A stretch of DNA of 64,000 nt from Leptodontidium sp. MPI-SDFR-AT-0119. Its lineage: Eukaryota; Ascomycota; Leotiomycetes; Helotiales; Leptodontidiaceae. This document shows positions 1 through 11,207 of this stretch, piece by piece. The stretch spans positions 496,001 through 560,000 of the forward strand of contig JAHLEZ010000025.1 of NCBI GenBank assembly GCA_020726505.1, given 5' to 3'. Within the stretch, counting starts at the first letter, position 1. The number at the start of each line of letters is the position of its first letter. Made by a program: the position numbers and the translations under genes. A model generated the notes under the pieces. It saw only the letters and a list, made by a program, of their open reading frames with translations. It was not told where the DNA came from and ran no database searches.

Positions 1-345
1 CCTGTCTAGCCTATCCGGGCCTAGCTCATTAAGATCTTGATCTAAATACTCGTTGTTACAAGTAATATCATCTTCTTCTTCACTCTCACTCTCTTCTTCA
101 TTCTCTGATTCGTTTATTACCCGAGCTCGCATATCGTTCTCACTCTCTAATTCGTCGATTTGACTACTATTAAAAGCAGTAGGCGTAGAAGTAATAAGCT
201 TTACAGGCCGTAAGGGTAAGGGAAGTGTTATAGAAACTAAAGATTCCGGTGTTTTTTGACGAGGCCGCTTTGTGATTGGCCTAATAGGCGAATTAGGGGG
301 TGATTTTGCTAGCGTAGCGCTTCGATTTCGCTTAGAAGGAGCCAT
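1..345 (-). CDS. Transposase N-terminal region (mariner-type family), partial
   Basis: ATG is at 345-343 and the frame stays open for all 115 codons to the window edge. The start MAPSKRNRSATLAKSP parallels the start at 36951 of the complete but RIP-damaged element. The segment is basic for about 45 residues, with Lys/Arg clusters that could be nuclear localisation or DNA contacts, then turns acidic (SESEEEDD). The related copy at 36951 has an in-frame stop within its first 25 codons, whereas this one has none, so it may be a younger or less mutated copy. DDE catalytic residues would lie beyond the window. Function is inferred from the second copy, not from this stretch alone. Confidence 0.7.
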   Translation of the reverse strand, partial: MAPSKRNRSATLAKSPPNSPIRPITKRPRQKTPESLVSITLPLPLRPVKLITSTPTAFNSSQIDELESENDMRARVINESENEEESESEEEDDITCNNEYLDQDLNELGPDRLDR

Positions 346-571
346 ATTAGCTCTTACAAAAGTGTGGTTGTTGTGGTGTGTAAAGGAATAAGAAATATAA
401 GGTAGGTTTAACGTTAAAGTAAAAGATATTTTAACTCGCTTAATTATTAAGCAAGAACTTTTCATAATTAGTTAATATTAAAAAGTCAACATTTTAAAAA
501 GTTTTCTAACTTAAAATACGTGCACGGTTAAGCGGAGTAAAATGCACTTATTAGATTTTTTTTATAGGTCC

Positions 572-676
572 TAATTAAAAAGTTATTCTTTATTTAAGTT
601 AAGTCTTGGCAAAGGGGTTCAAAAGTTTTCAAATTCCGCCAAGACTTGACTTGAATAAAGAATAACTTTTTAATTA
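572..676. repeat. Subterminal inverted repeat (39-bp arms) in the transposon end
   Basis: Arms 572-610 and 638-676 are near-perfect reverse complements (one begins TAATTAAAAAGTTATTC, the other ends GAATAACTTTTTAATTA) around a loop of about 27 bp. The arms contain AAGTCTTGGC / GCCAAGACTT. Traces of the same motif (GTCTTGGC, CCGCCAAGACC) occur near both ends of the 36.5-40.9 kb copy, so it is a family trait, possibly a transposase-binding subterminal repeat. Confidence 0.75.
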
Positions 677-802
677 CATAGTAAAATAAAAAAAGCTAAG
701 AGGCTATATACAGTTATTTAATAAAGCTCATCTTTTAAATTAAACAGAATTTAATTTTATTAGCGTCTGAATTTTTGTCGTGTTTGAAGCGGTCCGACTG
801 TA

Positions 803-1829
803 GGGCTTTAAGAATTCTAAAGAATAACACAATTCAAAGCCACTCCTCTTATGGTATCCCCAAACTATAGACGTCAGATTGGGTTTTGGGTGTGTTTTTC
901 GTGAAGAAGCATCGATGCTTGCAGGGGTCGAATGTTTGAGGTGCTTACTGTCAAGCTTGATCGGGGTGTATCCGGTCCATAAGGGAAGTGGCCATTTTTC
1001 GTTAAAGTCAGCTTAAAGATTCAGGTGCAGGATTTATCGAGTCCAATGGCAATTCATGATACGATCGCGATTCAGCTACTAAAGCTGGATCTTAGGCACA
1101 CTAATGTAGGTGTTTGATGGAGAGTAACAGTAGGGGGATTATTACCCCCAAAACCAAGCGGTGGAGGAGGTGGGATTTTAGAGGGCTCAGGTGAAGATCG
1201 TCTGGGTTGGAGGGTGATGAGGGTCTGTCTAAAGGACAAGAAGAGGCGTCTTGGCGGATCGAGATCTGTAAACGGCAAAGTATTCATGATTCGCGAAAAT
1301 GTTGACAGGTGTGCGGGGTAGGCAGAACGTGTCGAATGTCATGTACGCATGGGGAGTAGATCAACATAATAAAGAGAATCGAGAGCCGTTCATGCCTGAA
1401 TGTATGTTTCAAAAGGAAGAATGGAGTGGAGGGTGATGTCGCTGACTGACAAAAGGCCATAAGGATGGATGGGTCGTGGGAAAATCAGGCGGCCTTGAAC
1501 GATGACGACACAACCAATCACTGGCTAGCTATTAGGGCGCCCTGTCCATGGCCAATTTGTCCGTACGATTGATAGCTGGAACGCGTGCAATCACTCGATC
1601 CCCGATCGATTTCGGATTCGGAATTCTGGGAGGGCTCCGATTGAATGTTCAACAATACCAGTACAGAAATGAAGACCTGAAAAAAGCGTAAAAAGTAACG
1701 GTACTCTCCACTCATTACGATGCTCTCCTTACCTCTTACATCAAATGTAAACCGCCGTCATACGTTATGGATCTCCTGCCATCGGATCATCTTGCTTTCC
1801 CTGAACACCCACACACAAACCATCCAAAT
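803..1829. other. Intergenic, no gene recognised
   Basis: Moderate GC sequence between the transposon and the kinase stop codon. Short open frames exist on the minus strand at 1072-1287 and 1518-1715, but neither resembles a known domain nor continues the kinase frame convincingly. The 3' UTR and terminator of the kinase must lie at the right end. Confidence 0.5.
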
Positions 1830-4800
1830 TCAATGGTTTGCACAAGTGCCGAATACGCACTTGGAGATTATTCGGATTAAGTGGCTCTGGTTGAGAGGCT
1901 TGGATAGATAGTCGTCCATGTCGGCTTGTATGCACTTCTCTCGATCTCCTAGCATGGCATGGGCAGTGAGTGCGATAATCGGGATTCGTTGAGTGCCTTG
2001 ACTCCGCTCGTAGTCTCTAATCTTTGCTGTGGCTTCAAAGCCCCCCTGCACTACTGTTCACGATACGGATATGGAATTAGCCGCAGGAAACTCACCATGA
2101 TTGGCATTTGTACATCCATCAGCACAATATCGTATCGTCTTGCTTTGACAGCTTCAAAAGCTTCGAGCCCATTGTCAACAACAGTCACGACATGGTGGTA
2201 CTTTTCCAAGACCTTTACGGCAAATTTCTGATTGACGACATTGTCCTCGGCTAGAAGGATAGCCAGCGAGTTGATATTATTCGTTGGCGGTGGTGCTGCT
2301 CGCTCCTCTAGAGCTTGAAGCATAGTATTTCCGAGGTCGATCGTTAGGCATGGTGTTGTCATGTATGAAGCAATGCCGAGATCTAGCGCCGGTTTGAGGT
2401 TGACCTGATCCTGAGGCGCTAATAATAGAACAGGAACATTTTTGAAATCATCAATGGAACGTAGCTCCTTCGCAGTCGCCATTGAATCGACGATTATGAC
2501 ATCATACATACCCTCCGGTGTCTGCCCATCTAATCGCTCCAAATGCAGGACGGAGTCAACAACGGCGGGTACAAAGCCAATTTCTGCCAGCATCGACGTT
2601 ATTTCATTCCCATGCCGGGTGCGTCCTCGATCAATGAGGAGGACCCGATGGCCATGGTACGGTTTGAGCTGCTTCGAGATGGAGCTGAGGTCGGAGGCAG
2701 CGAGCCGAACCATGCAGGTGAAGAAAAACGAGCTGCCTTTGCCGCACTCGCTCTTTACCTGGATGTCTCCTCTCATTAGTTTCGCAAGTCTTTTGGATAT
2801 CGATAGGCCGAGACCTGTGCCACCATATTTCCTGGTAATAGACCCATCTGCTTGCTGGAAGGTGTCAAAAACCAGGCCCAGCTTGTCCTGCTGGATTCCA
2901 ATACCCGTGTCTGACACGACGAACTCGATCGCACACGCATCTGAAGCGCAGTGAACCTGCCTTGCCATTCGAATCACAACGTTGACTCCGCCGCGTTCGG
3001 TAAATTTGACAGCGTTTCCGACCAAGTTTAAGATGATTTGACGAAGACGAGAGGGATCGCCGACGACATAGTCAGGCACCGAGTTATCCACCATATATCG
3101 AAGTTCGAGGGACTTCTCGTGCGCCTTCATAGTAAGGCTTTTGAGTGCGTTGAACACGGTCCCGCGCAATTGGTAGGGAATCTCCTCTAGCAGCATACAA
3201 TTCGCTTCGATCTTCGACAGATCCAAGATATCGTTGATGATGACCATCAGACTGTTCGCCTGGCCGTGAACGATGCTGAGCATCTCCCACTGGTACTGAG
3301 TCAGCTTCGTGTCGAGTGCGAGCTGAGTCATCCCAATGATCCCATTCATGGGAGTTCGAATCTCGTGGGACATGTTAGCTAGGAATTCCGACTTCGACTT
3401 GTTTGCAAGCTCGGCTGCTTCTTTCGCCGCCGTGTGGCGCCGGATGCTATCGCGCAGATTAAAAACCATCTGGTTAATCTTCTGTTTGAGCTCGTCCATT
3501 TCACCAGAGGCCTCGACCGTGATCAACTTGGTAAAGTCACCGTCGGTCGCAGCATTGGTGATGTCGCCAAAGGCCCGCACCTGCGACGTGAGGTTCATAG
3601 CCATGGTGTTGACGTCCGTGGTGATCTCCTTCCAGCGACCCCGAATGCCTGCGACATCGGCTTGTACGCCCATCTTGCCATAAACGCCTACATCCTTTGC
3701 CACTCTCTGCACTTCATTAGAGAAGATCGACAATTGATTAACCATGTTATTGACGGTATCCTTGAGCACCAAAATCTCCCCAGCCGCTTGGACATCGATC
3801 TTCTGACTCATGTCTCCGTTGGCAATTGCTTGAGTAACGGTAGAGATAGCGCGAACTTGGGAGGTCAAGTTGGAGGCCATCGTGTTGACATTATCGGTGA
3901 GATCCTTCCACTTCCCCTCAACGTGGTCGACATGTGCCTGGCCGCCGAGAGTCCCATCTGTCCCGACCTCACGGGCCACTTTACTCACTTCAGATGCGAA
4001 GGTGCCGAGTCTATCTACTATGGTGTTGATCGTGTTCTTGAGGTCGAGAATCTCGCCCTTGACTTCGACTGCGATTTTCTTGCTCAAGTCGCCATTTGCT
4101 ACTGTAGTCGTAATCTTGGCTATCTCTCGCACCTGAGTGGTGAGATTTATAGCTATACCATTGACATTCTCGGTCAGGTCCCGCCATGTGCCCTCTACAT
4201 CATGCACGGTTGCTTGGCCACTAAGTCTGCCTTCAGTCCCGACCTCTCGAGCAATCTTTGTGACTTCCTGGGTGAACTGTTGAAGCTGGTCCACCATGGA
4301 ATTTATTGTTAACTTGAGCTCGAAGATTTCGCCCTTGCATTCCGCCCGTACTTTTTGCGTCAGATCGCCCTTTCGCGACCGCCGTGGTTACTATCGCAAT
4401 ATCCCTCACTTGTGTCGTGAGGTTGTTGGCCATCGCATTCACGTTCACGGTCAGCGTATTCCACATCCCCTTGACGCCTTCGATTTCAGCCTGTCCACCG
4501 AGGATACCCTCCGTACTAACGTCACGGGCGACACGAGTAACTTGGGCAGCGAAGGTCCGGAGCTGGTCCACCATGGTATTGATTGTCTGTTGGAGCTGGA
4601 AAATCTCGCCCTGCGCGGACCGCTCAATCTTCCGCGTCAGATCCCCATGTGCTACGGCTGTTGTCACTGTAGCGATCTCGCGCACCTTGGTCGGTTAGGT
4701 TTTGTGCCATGACATTCACTGTCCAGCGTTAATAAGAATGCTATAGTATGATCGGGGACTTGCCGTTATTCGTTAGCTCTTTCCAGGTTCTATCAACGCC

Positions 4801-5607
4801 GTCAATTTGAGCTTGCCTACCAAGCATGCCTTCTGTCCCAACCTCTCGAGCGACACGAGACACCTCGCTAGAGAACGTCTGTAGCTGATCGATTATAGTA
4901 TTGATTGTGTGTTTGAACGTTGCAATTTCCGTGTCAATCTCAACGGCGTGAATTTGTACCTTCTGACTCAGATCACCTCTTGCAACAGCTGTCACAATAT
5001 GTCCGATCTCACGTAGGGCCTGCTGAAAGGCTCTGTTGGACTGCTGGTGTTTTTCGAGTTCTCGCTTGATTGTAACTAGTCGTCCCTTATCTCCTAGCTC
5101 GCTAGCCGGCTGTCCCTGTTCCTCCTGTCCGGGCAATGCAGAATTAGCACCTGCCACATTACCGCTCCGTAGATCTACTGTCCTCCATTGTGTGTCCGTG
5201 TGCACTCGGAACGATTGAGCTTCTATGCCACAACCCTTTAGCAGATTGTCATCGAGGGTCGGAGAGGTAGTGCCGGTAAGCGGAATGCGTGGTGTGTCTC
5301 TACGGGTCTGCTGCAAAGCGCCGTCTGCATCGCTGAAGGGCGGTTTCTTAACAGCAGTGTCGCCTGGTGTGTCTGGCATCGCTGGATTGACTGCACAGGC
5401 TGCAGTGTGTTCCAGGATATGGATTCTCTGGGCCAGTAGCCCTAGTTCGAGTTCGAGGACTTCTTCCGCGTCGCCATCATTCCCTGCAATCTTCCGTCTA
5501 TTCAAGGTTGGTATTATGGGAGGTGAAGACTCGCACGACGAAATTGATACTCTCGCAAGACCTTTAATTGTAGCAGCTACCGCTGCAAGAAAGGCTTCGT
5601 CAGCCAT
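1830..5607 (-). CDS. nik1: Group III hybrid histidine kinase (NIK1/Os-1 type) with six HAMP repeats; two 1-bp frameshifts
   Basis: Cytosolic osmosensing hybrid kinase of the family that acts above the HOG MAP-kinase cascade and is linked to dicarboximide and phenylpyrrole sensitivity. An N-terminal region of about 190 residues precedes six HAMP-type repeats of about 92 residues (recurring VREIA..VTTAVA.GDL and W..LT.NVN.MA). Then come the H-box ([15 protein letters not shown]), N-box ([11 protein letters not shown]), G-boxes ([16 protein letters not shown]), and a receiver with AEDN, phospho-acceptor in LMDVQMP and LSKPL. Two introns fit: 2046-2095 (GTGAGT..CAG) and 4719-4763 (GCAAGT..CAG, GC-AG). 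One extra base at 4685-4686 and one in the CCC run at 4368-4370 shift the frame. With introns and both bases removed, 3681 nt remain, exactly 1227 codons. The tail after the receiver is short, and many usually invariant positions differ, so this may be a diverged paralogue. Length about 1226 aa, near the family's usual 1290. Confidence 0.9.
2046..2095 (-). other. Intron in the kinase receiver domain
   Basis: The minus strand reads ATG|GTGAGT at the donor and GTGCAG|GGG at the acceptor. Splicing joins MPIM directly to [10 protein letters not shown], restoring the receiver motif. Confidence 0.85.
4719..4763 (-). other. GC-AG intron in the first HAMP repeat of the kinase
   Basis: The donor is AACG|GCAAGT and the acceptor GGACAG|TG. 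Splicing gives [16 protein letters not shown], which matches the repeat consensus. No GT donor nearby gives a working frame. Confidence 0.75.
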
Positions 5608-6829
5608 GGTGTTTGGCGGAGGCTAGCGAAAACAGATTAGCTGCAGCGCAAGTCGAGAGTAGGTAAGGTGAGGGCTCGTAGAGATAGATAAGTGTCTGAA
5701 GGAGAACGGTTAGCTCCTAATAAAGAGATTGCGCAGGTTGGTGTTATTAATCTCCCACAGCACCTGCTCATAGCAAGGGAATCTTACGAGTAGTGCTAGA
5801 GCTTGTCTAGCGCTGCCGACTTGCCCTAGAGACCGGCGAGATGTTGCTGGTGTCGTATGTGCGTAGAGACGTCTAGCTGCCCATTGTCCATATCTGCAGT
5901 TTCCATCTCCATGGCCTCAATAGTTCGAGACCAAGCTGCTGGAGCCACTGTGGTCCGTGCATTCAGCCTCGCTCCTTGTCAGAGTGGTCTTGGCATGAGC
6001 CAAGCCAGCATTGACAACTTTACCCCCGGGGACCAAGTATTAGGGTTGGCGTGCGGAGGTGTTTCCTCGTTGATCTATTTCGGATCTATCTACGCGAGGG
6101 GCTGCTGTACCCTTCCGTACCTTTTGTACCTTCCGTACGAAAGGTACACAGTGTAGTGCAACAAATGCATGTGCAAAAGCCCTCCCCTTGCGCATCCGGA
6201 GCACTTGCTCCGCGGTAGCAGAAAGCGTGTCTACTTGATTGGATCGCCACCAGGGATGGATTATTGGAAATGCATGTTGGCCGTTCCTCGGCTAATCGGC
6301 GTGCGTTTAATACGGCACCGGATTCTGGACTGTGACGACTAGCCAGGGAAGCACCTTTGTGATAAACCGTCGAACTCTAAAACTCCCATCTGGTTGCAAG
6401 ACTGCTTGCCCGCCGACATTAGAAAACATTGGCTCTGGCCTCTATGAAGACCTCCACCTCCCTTCTCCTGTGTTCCGACAGAAAAACAACAGCGACAGTG
6501 CCAGTCACTGTCTGTAAATTGATCCCTTTACATTCAACCTACATGCCCACGCTGTCGCCACTTCTTCCTGTCTCCCAGTACTTCAGACTACCATACACTG
6601 TTAGGTGATCCCAGAACTACAATTGTATTGTAGAGGTAAGGGGGAAGGTCTCGCGTCAATGTCGCCAATCTCGAGCAACAAACAGAACAAGTATGGCTGA
6701 ATGATGCATCACCAGGCCTCGACTTATCGAAAGTAATTTCTACCTCCAACCAACGACACTTGAGCGTCAGAATTGAGCCTTTATCCTTTACGCCAACCCC
6801 CGGCCCAAAACTATCTCGAAAAGAACCCC
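5608..6829. other. Kinase upstream region; no second gene recognised
   Basis: This holds the presumed promoter and 5' UTR of the kinase. Plus-strand frames at 5857-6156 and 6332-6517 lack recognisable domains. Around 6106-6152 there is a short run of repeats and inversions of the GTACCTT / CCGTAC type, possibly an excision scar. Nothing else stands out. Confidence 0.45.
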
Positions 6830-7282
6830 CGCGAATAGTCCCGCTACTTTCTTTCGGCTTTCTGCCGCAGACCACATATCTATAATTCGAATGAGCACAA
6901 ATTCACCGCTAAGAGGAGAAAGCGAAGACTGACGCAGGATCCAATAACTGGTAAGACTTACCATCCAGTTGTTTCCGCAATTCAACCAGGAAGACCTCGG
7001 CTTCGCTTGGCGTCCAGCCCAGAGACGAGTGCAGAGTCCCATAACAATCCCTTGAACGCCCTGCTTAAGTTGTTCTGCAGCAATGTCAGCATTAGAAACA
7101 ACCATCATATGTTCGGGGCACAGACCGAGATGCCAGAGACCGATAGCCTTTCCTCTTCGGTCTTTGGGCCATGCCCCCATGGTACCCTCGAATTTCCTTT
7201 CAACCACGTCTACAAACCCAGCGTCTGTCAACATGTTTTTGAAAGCATGTGCTACTCCGAAATTGAACCCCATCTTCTTCAT
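6830..7282 (-). pseudogene. C-terminal remnant of a fungal TAM/LaeA-like SAM-dependent methyltransferase
   Basis: The fragment reads AHAFKNMLTDAGFVDVVE..KFE..MGAWPKD, then EQLKQGVQGIVMG, then (after a one-base frame change near 7022-7027) LGWTPSEAEVFLVELRKQLD, and finally YVVCGRKPKE. This is the C-terminal third of the class I methyltransferases common in fungal secondary metabolism. A candidate intron follows QLDG (donor GTAAGT near 6955), but its acceptor does not restore frame cleanly. The SAM-binding N-terminal half (GxGxG motif) is not found upstream, so the locus is truncated and frame-broken. It is presumably non-functional, and no partner biosynthetic gene is adjacent. Confidence 0.6.
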
Positions 7283-7804
7283 GGCTTTGTACGGTTTGGT
7301 TGGGTATATGCGACATATCTGCGTTGGATTTTATGCCGTTTTTCACCCCGGCTATAACCATATCAACGCGGATCCCTTGAGTGGTGGTAATCAGGCGGGT
7401 TACCCGGTAGATGGATGATGGAATACTTTTTCTGATAAGTTTAGTCTTCTTTTTGGGAGTTGAGAAAGCCAATAGTTGTTCGCCACCGATTCGTAGAATT
7501 TGTGGGTTGTTGGTGGTAAATTACCCCTGTTTCTGTAGGGGGTCAATTTTCTGATGGTATCACCACCATTAGCTGACAACAATCGAGTAACGAGAAGGTA
7601 ATGTCTTAGAAATTTAACAATGAAGCAGTGATACCATCACGTATCAGAGGGCTGAGAGATGATCTTCTCAACTTGTTTCATGTATAAAACGCTGTGAGGC
7701 ATCCCATTTCCTCACAGAGATGAAGAGGAATGTGTTCCATCGGGTAAAGCCAGGAAATCAGCAAATCGCCAAAGTGCACAACGCGCGTCCCGCGGAGATG
7801 ACAA

Positions 7805-7842
<38 letters not shown>

Positions 7843-8184
7843 GATGGGATTTGTAGAGTAAGGGAAGCTCGGGTCTCCCTCCTCCCCTCCCCCGGCCCAC
7901 CCATCCCTCACCCCCTGCGTGCGAATAGAAATCACCCATAGACCTCTCACAGGCGGTGCGGGGTTTGATCACCACAACACTAATGGTTGGGCTGCAGGTC
8001 TGCAGGCATTGTGCCAAGGTGCCTTCCGGAGGCGTCTCTTCTCGTCTGACTAAACTGATATTGGGTGGACGGAGCATCTCAGGACCGAAGATGAAAGCCG
8101 GGAACAAAATCTTTACGAGGTTAATAAGACCAATTTAGATATCTACACCATATTATATATACAGATCCTCTCCAACTCAATTCA
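7283..8184. other. Intergenic with a 30-nt T run
   Basis: No gene is supported. A homopolymer of 30 T lies at 7812-7841. The minus-strand frames through it (7678-7950, 7712-8107) are poly-Lys artefacts of this run. The right end is the 3' flank of the SAM-domain regulator. Confidence 0.5.
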
Positions 8185-10805
8185 TCATGCCTTTACCAGA
8201 TCATCTGAGATTCCAGCATCTCTGCAGAGAAGGCGTATAGTAACAGCATATGGATTTGGGGATGTGCTTTCCTTTGAGCTTTGCCAGAACAGCGTTTCGG
8301 CAGCTTTGGTGCAGGCTATACTCTCTTGAAGGGATACGAACTCTTCTAGGGACTTGCTAGCTCTCTTTATATCGAGTATGACGATGAGCGTCGCGTGGAA
8401 TAGGAAGTGTCTAAATTGGGGATTAGTATTCGGGTTGAAGTATTTCTAGAGATGGGAATTTACTGGGCAATCCAGGATGCTGAGAGTGGGTAGTTCGAAG
8501 CCACAATCTCATCGCAGAGTTGTATTAGGATGGTGGCCGACTGAACACTGATGGATGGTCAGCTATCAAGCAGACGACCTGGGTTTGAAAGACAGCGGGG
8601 GCACATACCATCGCCGAGCGTAGATCATGAACTCGTTCTTATCGACTGGTAGCGGTAACGGCTCTAACAGAGCCATCAATGCAGGCTGCAATAGCTCGCA
8701 CACGGTGCCTAGGAATAAAGATTGGATATTTAACTTGGCAAGCGCTCAGTTTGAGATCATCCATCAATAGTTATTGAGGAAATGTGCATACTATCCCGGC
8801 CTTCTGTCTGTCATTTGCCTCCGAATAAATCATTCTAGGTTCTTCTGAGCTTGGTGTTCGCAAACGTAGATAGAGGGGCAACTCTGAGTGCCAACCCTCC
8901 AAGGCCATGAGATGAGTAGGGTACAGAAATGTGGAGGCGCCTTTAGATGGGTCACGCCGATCTTTAACGACTTCTCTGAGAAGACCGCTGACAGCACTCA
9001 TGCTCATCTGAACCAAGCGGCCATCGTAGCATTCTTCGGAGACCAGCGGAGGTTGCTGTTCCATTAGACATTGTGTCTCAGATTAACAGGGTTCTTAGCT
9101 GACGTGGTTGACACACACCTTTGTATCCAAGAAGTACCCAGAATCTGATAGTAGCCTGGCAGAAGCTTGAGGTAGAAGAAGAAACCACCTGTTCATCTCA
9201 GTCAGCAAACCTCATAGTTATTACATAGGGAAGCAATTACAGATTCAGAAACCGGATTGTTTCCCAGACTCGTAGCCACTGACAACGGTCCGCTTCATCC
9301 ACCGTGTCTAAGGGGGTTTCCTTAGTATCGAATCCATTAGCTAAGCCAATGCTCACGGCAGCATCTAAAAGGGAATCAGCTCAGGATCCTGGCTTATCGG
9401 CTTCAGGTGCCTTTACTCACCAAGGAAGCGACTAGAGACATTGATATCGTCGTCGATTTCGAAGATACATATCATGGTCAAAACACGCATCATCCACATA
9501 TCATCCTCGAGATCTTCACTCAAGAGCCGCAATCGAGCCTTCCTGTACCATTCATTTTGTATCCCGTTCACCTGGGTGATACTATACTTTGCGCCTAACG
9601 CGAGCACCAAACACATATCAGTTGCAAGGTCCTGTCCTAGCATGTACTCGCTTGGGCGAAAGCTCCGTCGCAGCTCGAATTCGCTGAAGAGAAATAAGAC
9701 ATGATTAATATTCTGCAAGAAACATTCGAGTAATAGTTCGACTAATTGGCAGTGGGGAGGTCGGTCAAAAGCTTCAACGTTATCAGCCTGGAGATCCCCC
9801 GGTGGCATAGAGACTTTCGGATCAAAAGAAATAGCATAATATACTTCATCCACCAAACTGCTTATTGCACGAGCATCCGTGTGCTGATAATCGGCCGAGA
9901 ATGGCACATGGATCCCCATGCAATCCAACGTATGCAAAATCTGAGAGACTTTTTCTCTCCCTGAATCTCGAAGTCTGTCCGGTGGAACCTGTCACTTTCG
10001 GTCAGTATAGGAACATCCTCGACGAAGACTTGGCCTACTTACAAGGCTAGAGAATCCGCGGTTGCTAGCACGCAGGAGATTGTTTACGAGAAGTCGGGTA
10101 TCTCTCCGCAAGTCCTCATTTGTTCGGGTTTCCGCATCGGTATCGTCGGATGAACAGGTCTCTCGAGACCACGATGATTGGGGTGTGCTTGCTAGAGAGT
10201 AGCTCCAGAAAGTCAGCATGAAATATGCCAGGTTAGTGTAGATATTGAATCCCTCTAGAGGTCTCTAGCTAGACCTGAGACTTGTCACGGAACGAGTGCA
10301 AGTACGTGGACAATTGCGACTTGGTTGAATTGATTGATTACAAGGAGAGAAGATATTCTTAAGGAAATCTGTCTTTTATGTTCGTTTACGAGTTAGCTCG
10401 TGTGGCTGATACAAAGTTGTGAATAGCTTCATAAAAGTATGAAAGTCACCTGATTCGAGCCCTTGACAAGACTAGAACTCCCCTGAGGGAAATGTGACAA
10501 AGGACTTACTACGACTCTTCAAGTAGCTCTGGATAGGCCCTGAGAGCATTCCTGTACGAACTCTGCGATTGCTGTTGCAGGTCTAGTGCTGTTGGCAAAG
10601 GTCTATGATCTGGCCACTGTAGCTGTCTTCTGGCGATTTCTCGTTGTAGCTTCCTGCGATGTCCGAGACGGAAATTGATGGCGGCAAGTTGAACCTCTGT
10701 GATGTAGCTGAGTGATTCCCAGTTTCGAAATCCAGCACTCAGGCAGTCGGGGAAGTACTGCTCAAGACCAAGTTCCACAAGAATTTGCCGAAGTTCGGCA
10801 GCCAT
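8185..10805 (-). CDS. SAM-domain protein with fungal-specific transcription factor (fungal_trans) core
   Basis: Exon 1 (10805 to about 10512) encodes an N-terminal SAM domain: AAELRQILVELGLEQYF, then LGHRRKLQREIARRQ. It ends at a GTAAGT donor. Later exons include 10219-9992 (weakly supported), 9937-9413 (MGIHVPFSADYQ, LVELLLECFLQNINHV, LATDMCLVLALGAKYS), about 9400-9245 (IGLANGFDTKETPLDTV), about 9185-9122, 9064-8790, about 8705-8607 (LLQPALMALLEPLPLPVDK), about 8540-8480 and 8418-8185, ending at TGA (complement of 8185-8187). The last junction CA|GTAAAT..TTTAG|A closes as WIAQ-HFLFHATL. The middle exons match the middle homology region of Zn2Cys6 regulators. I could not find a complete six-cysteine cluster between the SAM domain and that region, so DNA binding is unproven. 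No RIP-type stops occur in the exons. It is probably a nuclear regulator, target unknown. Confidence 0.65.
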
Positions 10806-11207
10806 TTAGATAGTTTGCGACAGACTGTTGTGGTCACGTGACAGACTCTCGTTTTCTCCGGTCGCAAGCTGTAAGGAGCACAGGCATCGGCGAGGCGGAC
10901 AGAGAGACGGCGATTTGTGGCCTTAAATACGAGTAGAGCTGGCGGCGACACCCAATCCCCTGTCCCCTACCTTGGAAATTGACAACAGAAGAATATTCTA
11001 GCAATTCTGCATGATCTTAGCAAAAAGAATTTGTCGGCAGTTCCTGTTTCTGTTTTCTGCGTCGCATTCCGTTGACTGAATGATGTTGCAATCGATGCGG
11101 AGGTATGTCCGGTTAATTTCCCCGCTTTTCCCTACCTGCCCTACTCTTAGCAAGGGCTGGCAACCAACCATTTGACCAGAATCAGTCTAATTGTGGCGGA
11201 GAACCTA
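10806..11207. other. Upstream region of the SAM-domain regulator
   Basis: Presumed promoter of the leftward gene. One minus-strand frame (10739-10951) overlaps the start and has no recognisable domain. No other feature was seen. Confidence 0.4.

Larger units (their letters stand above)
1..800 (-). mobile_element. Tc1/mariner-type DNA transposon, 5' end, cut by window edge
   Basis: The right terminus (about 776-800, CGTGTTTGA..CGACTG) matches the terminal inverted repeat of the complete element at 36506-40850, allowing for divergence, and is followed by TA at 801-802, the expected target duplication. The element reads leftward out of the window. Homology to the other copy covers both the terminus and the 5' coding region (ATG at 345). 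I assign it to the same family as the 36.5-40.9 kb element, whose DDE motifs can be read. Its left half is not in the window. Confidence 0.8.

Noticed and set aside
1518..1715. Minus-strand frame as a last exon of the kinase tail
   Set aside because: The receiver ends in a clean TGA at 1830-1832 and no splice site before it gives continuity; the composition does not resemble the usual tail.
3434..4312. Long plus-strand open frame (292 codons) opposite the kinase
   Set aside because: It is the antisense of the HAMP repeats; its repetitive pattern mirrors the repeat unit and it has no domain of its own.
7678..8107. Minus-strand frames rich in Lys
   Set aside because: Created by the 30-nt T run at 7812-7841.
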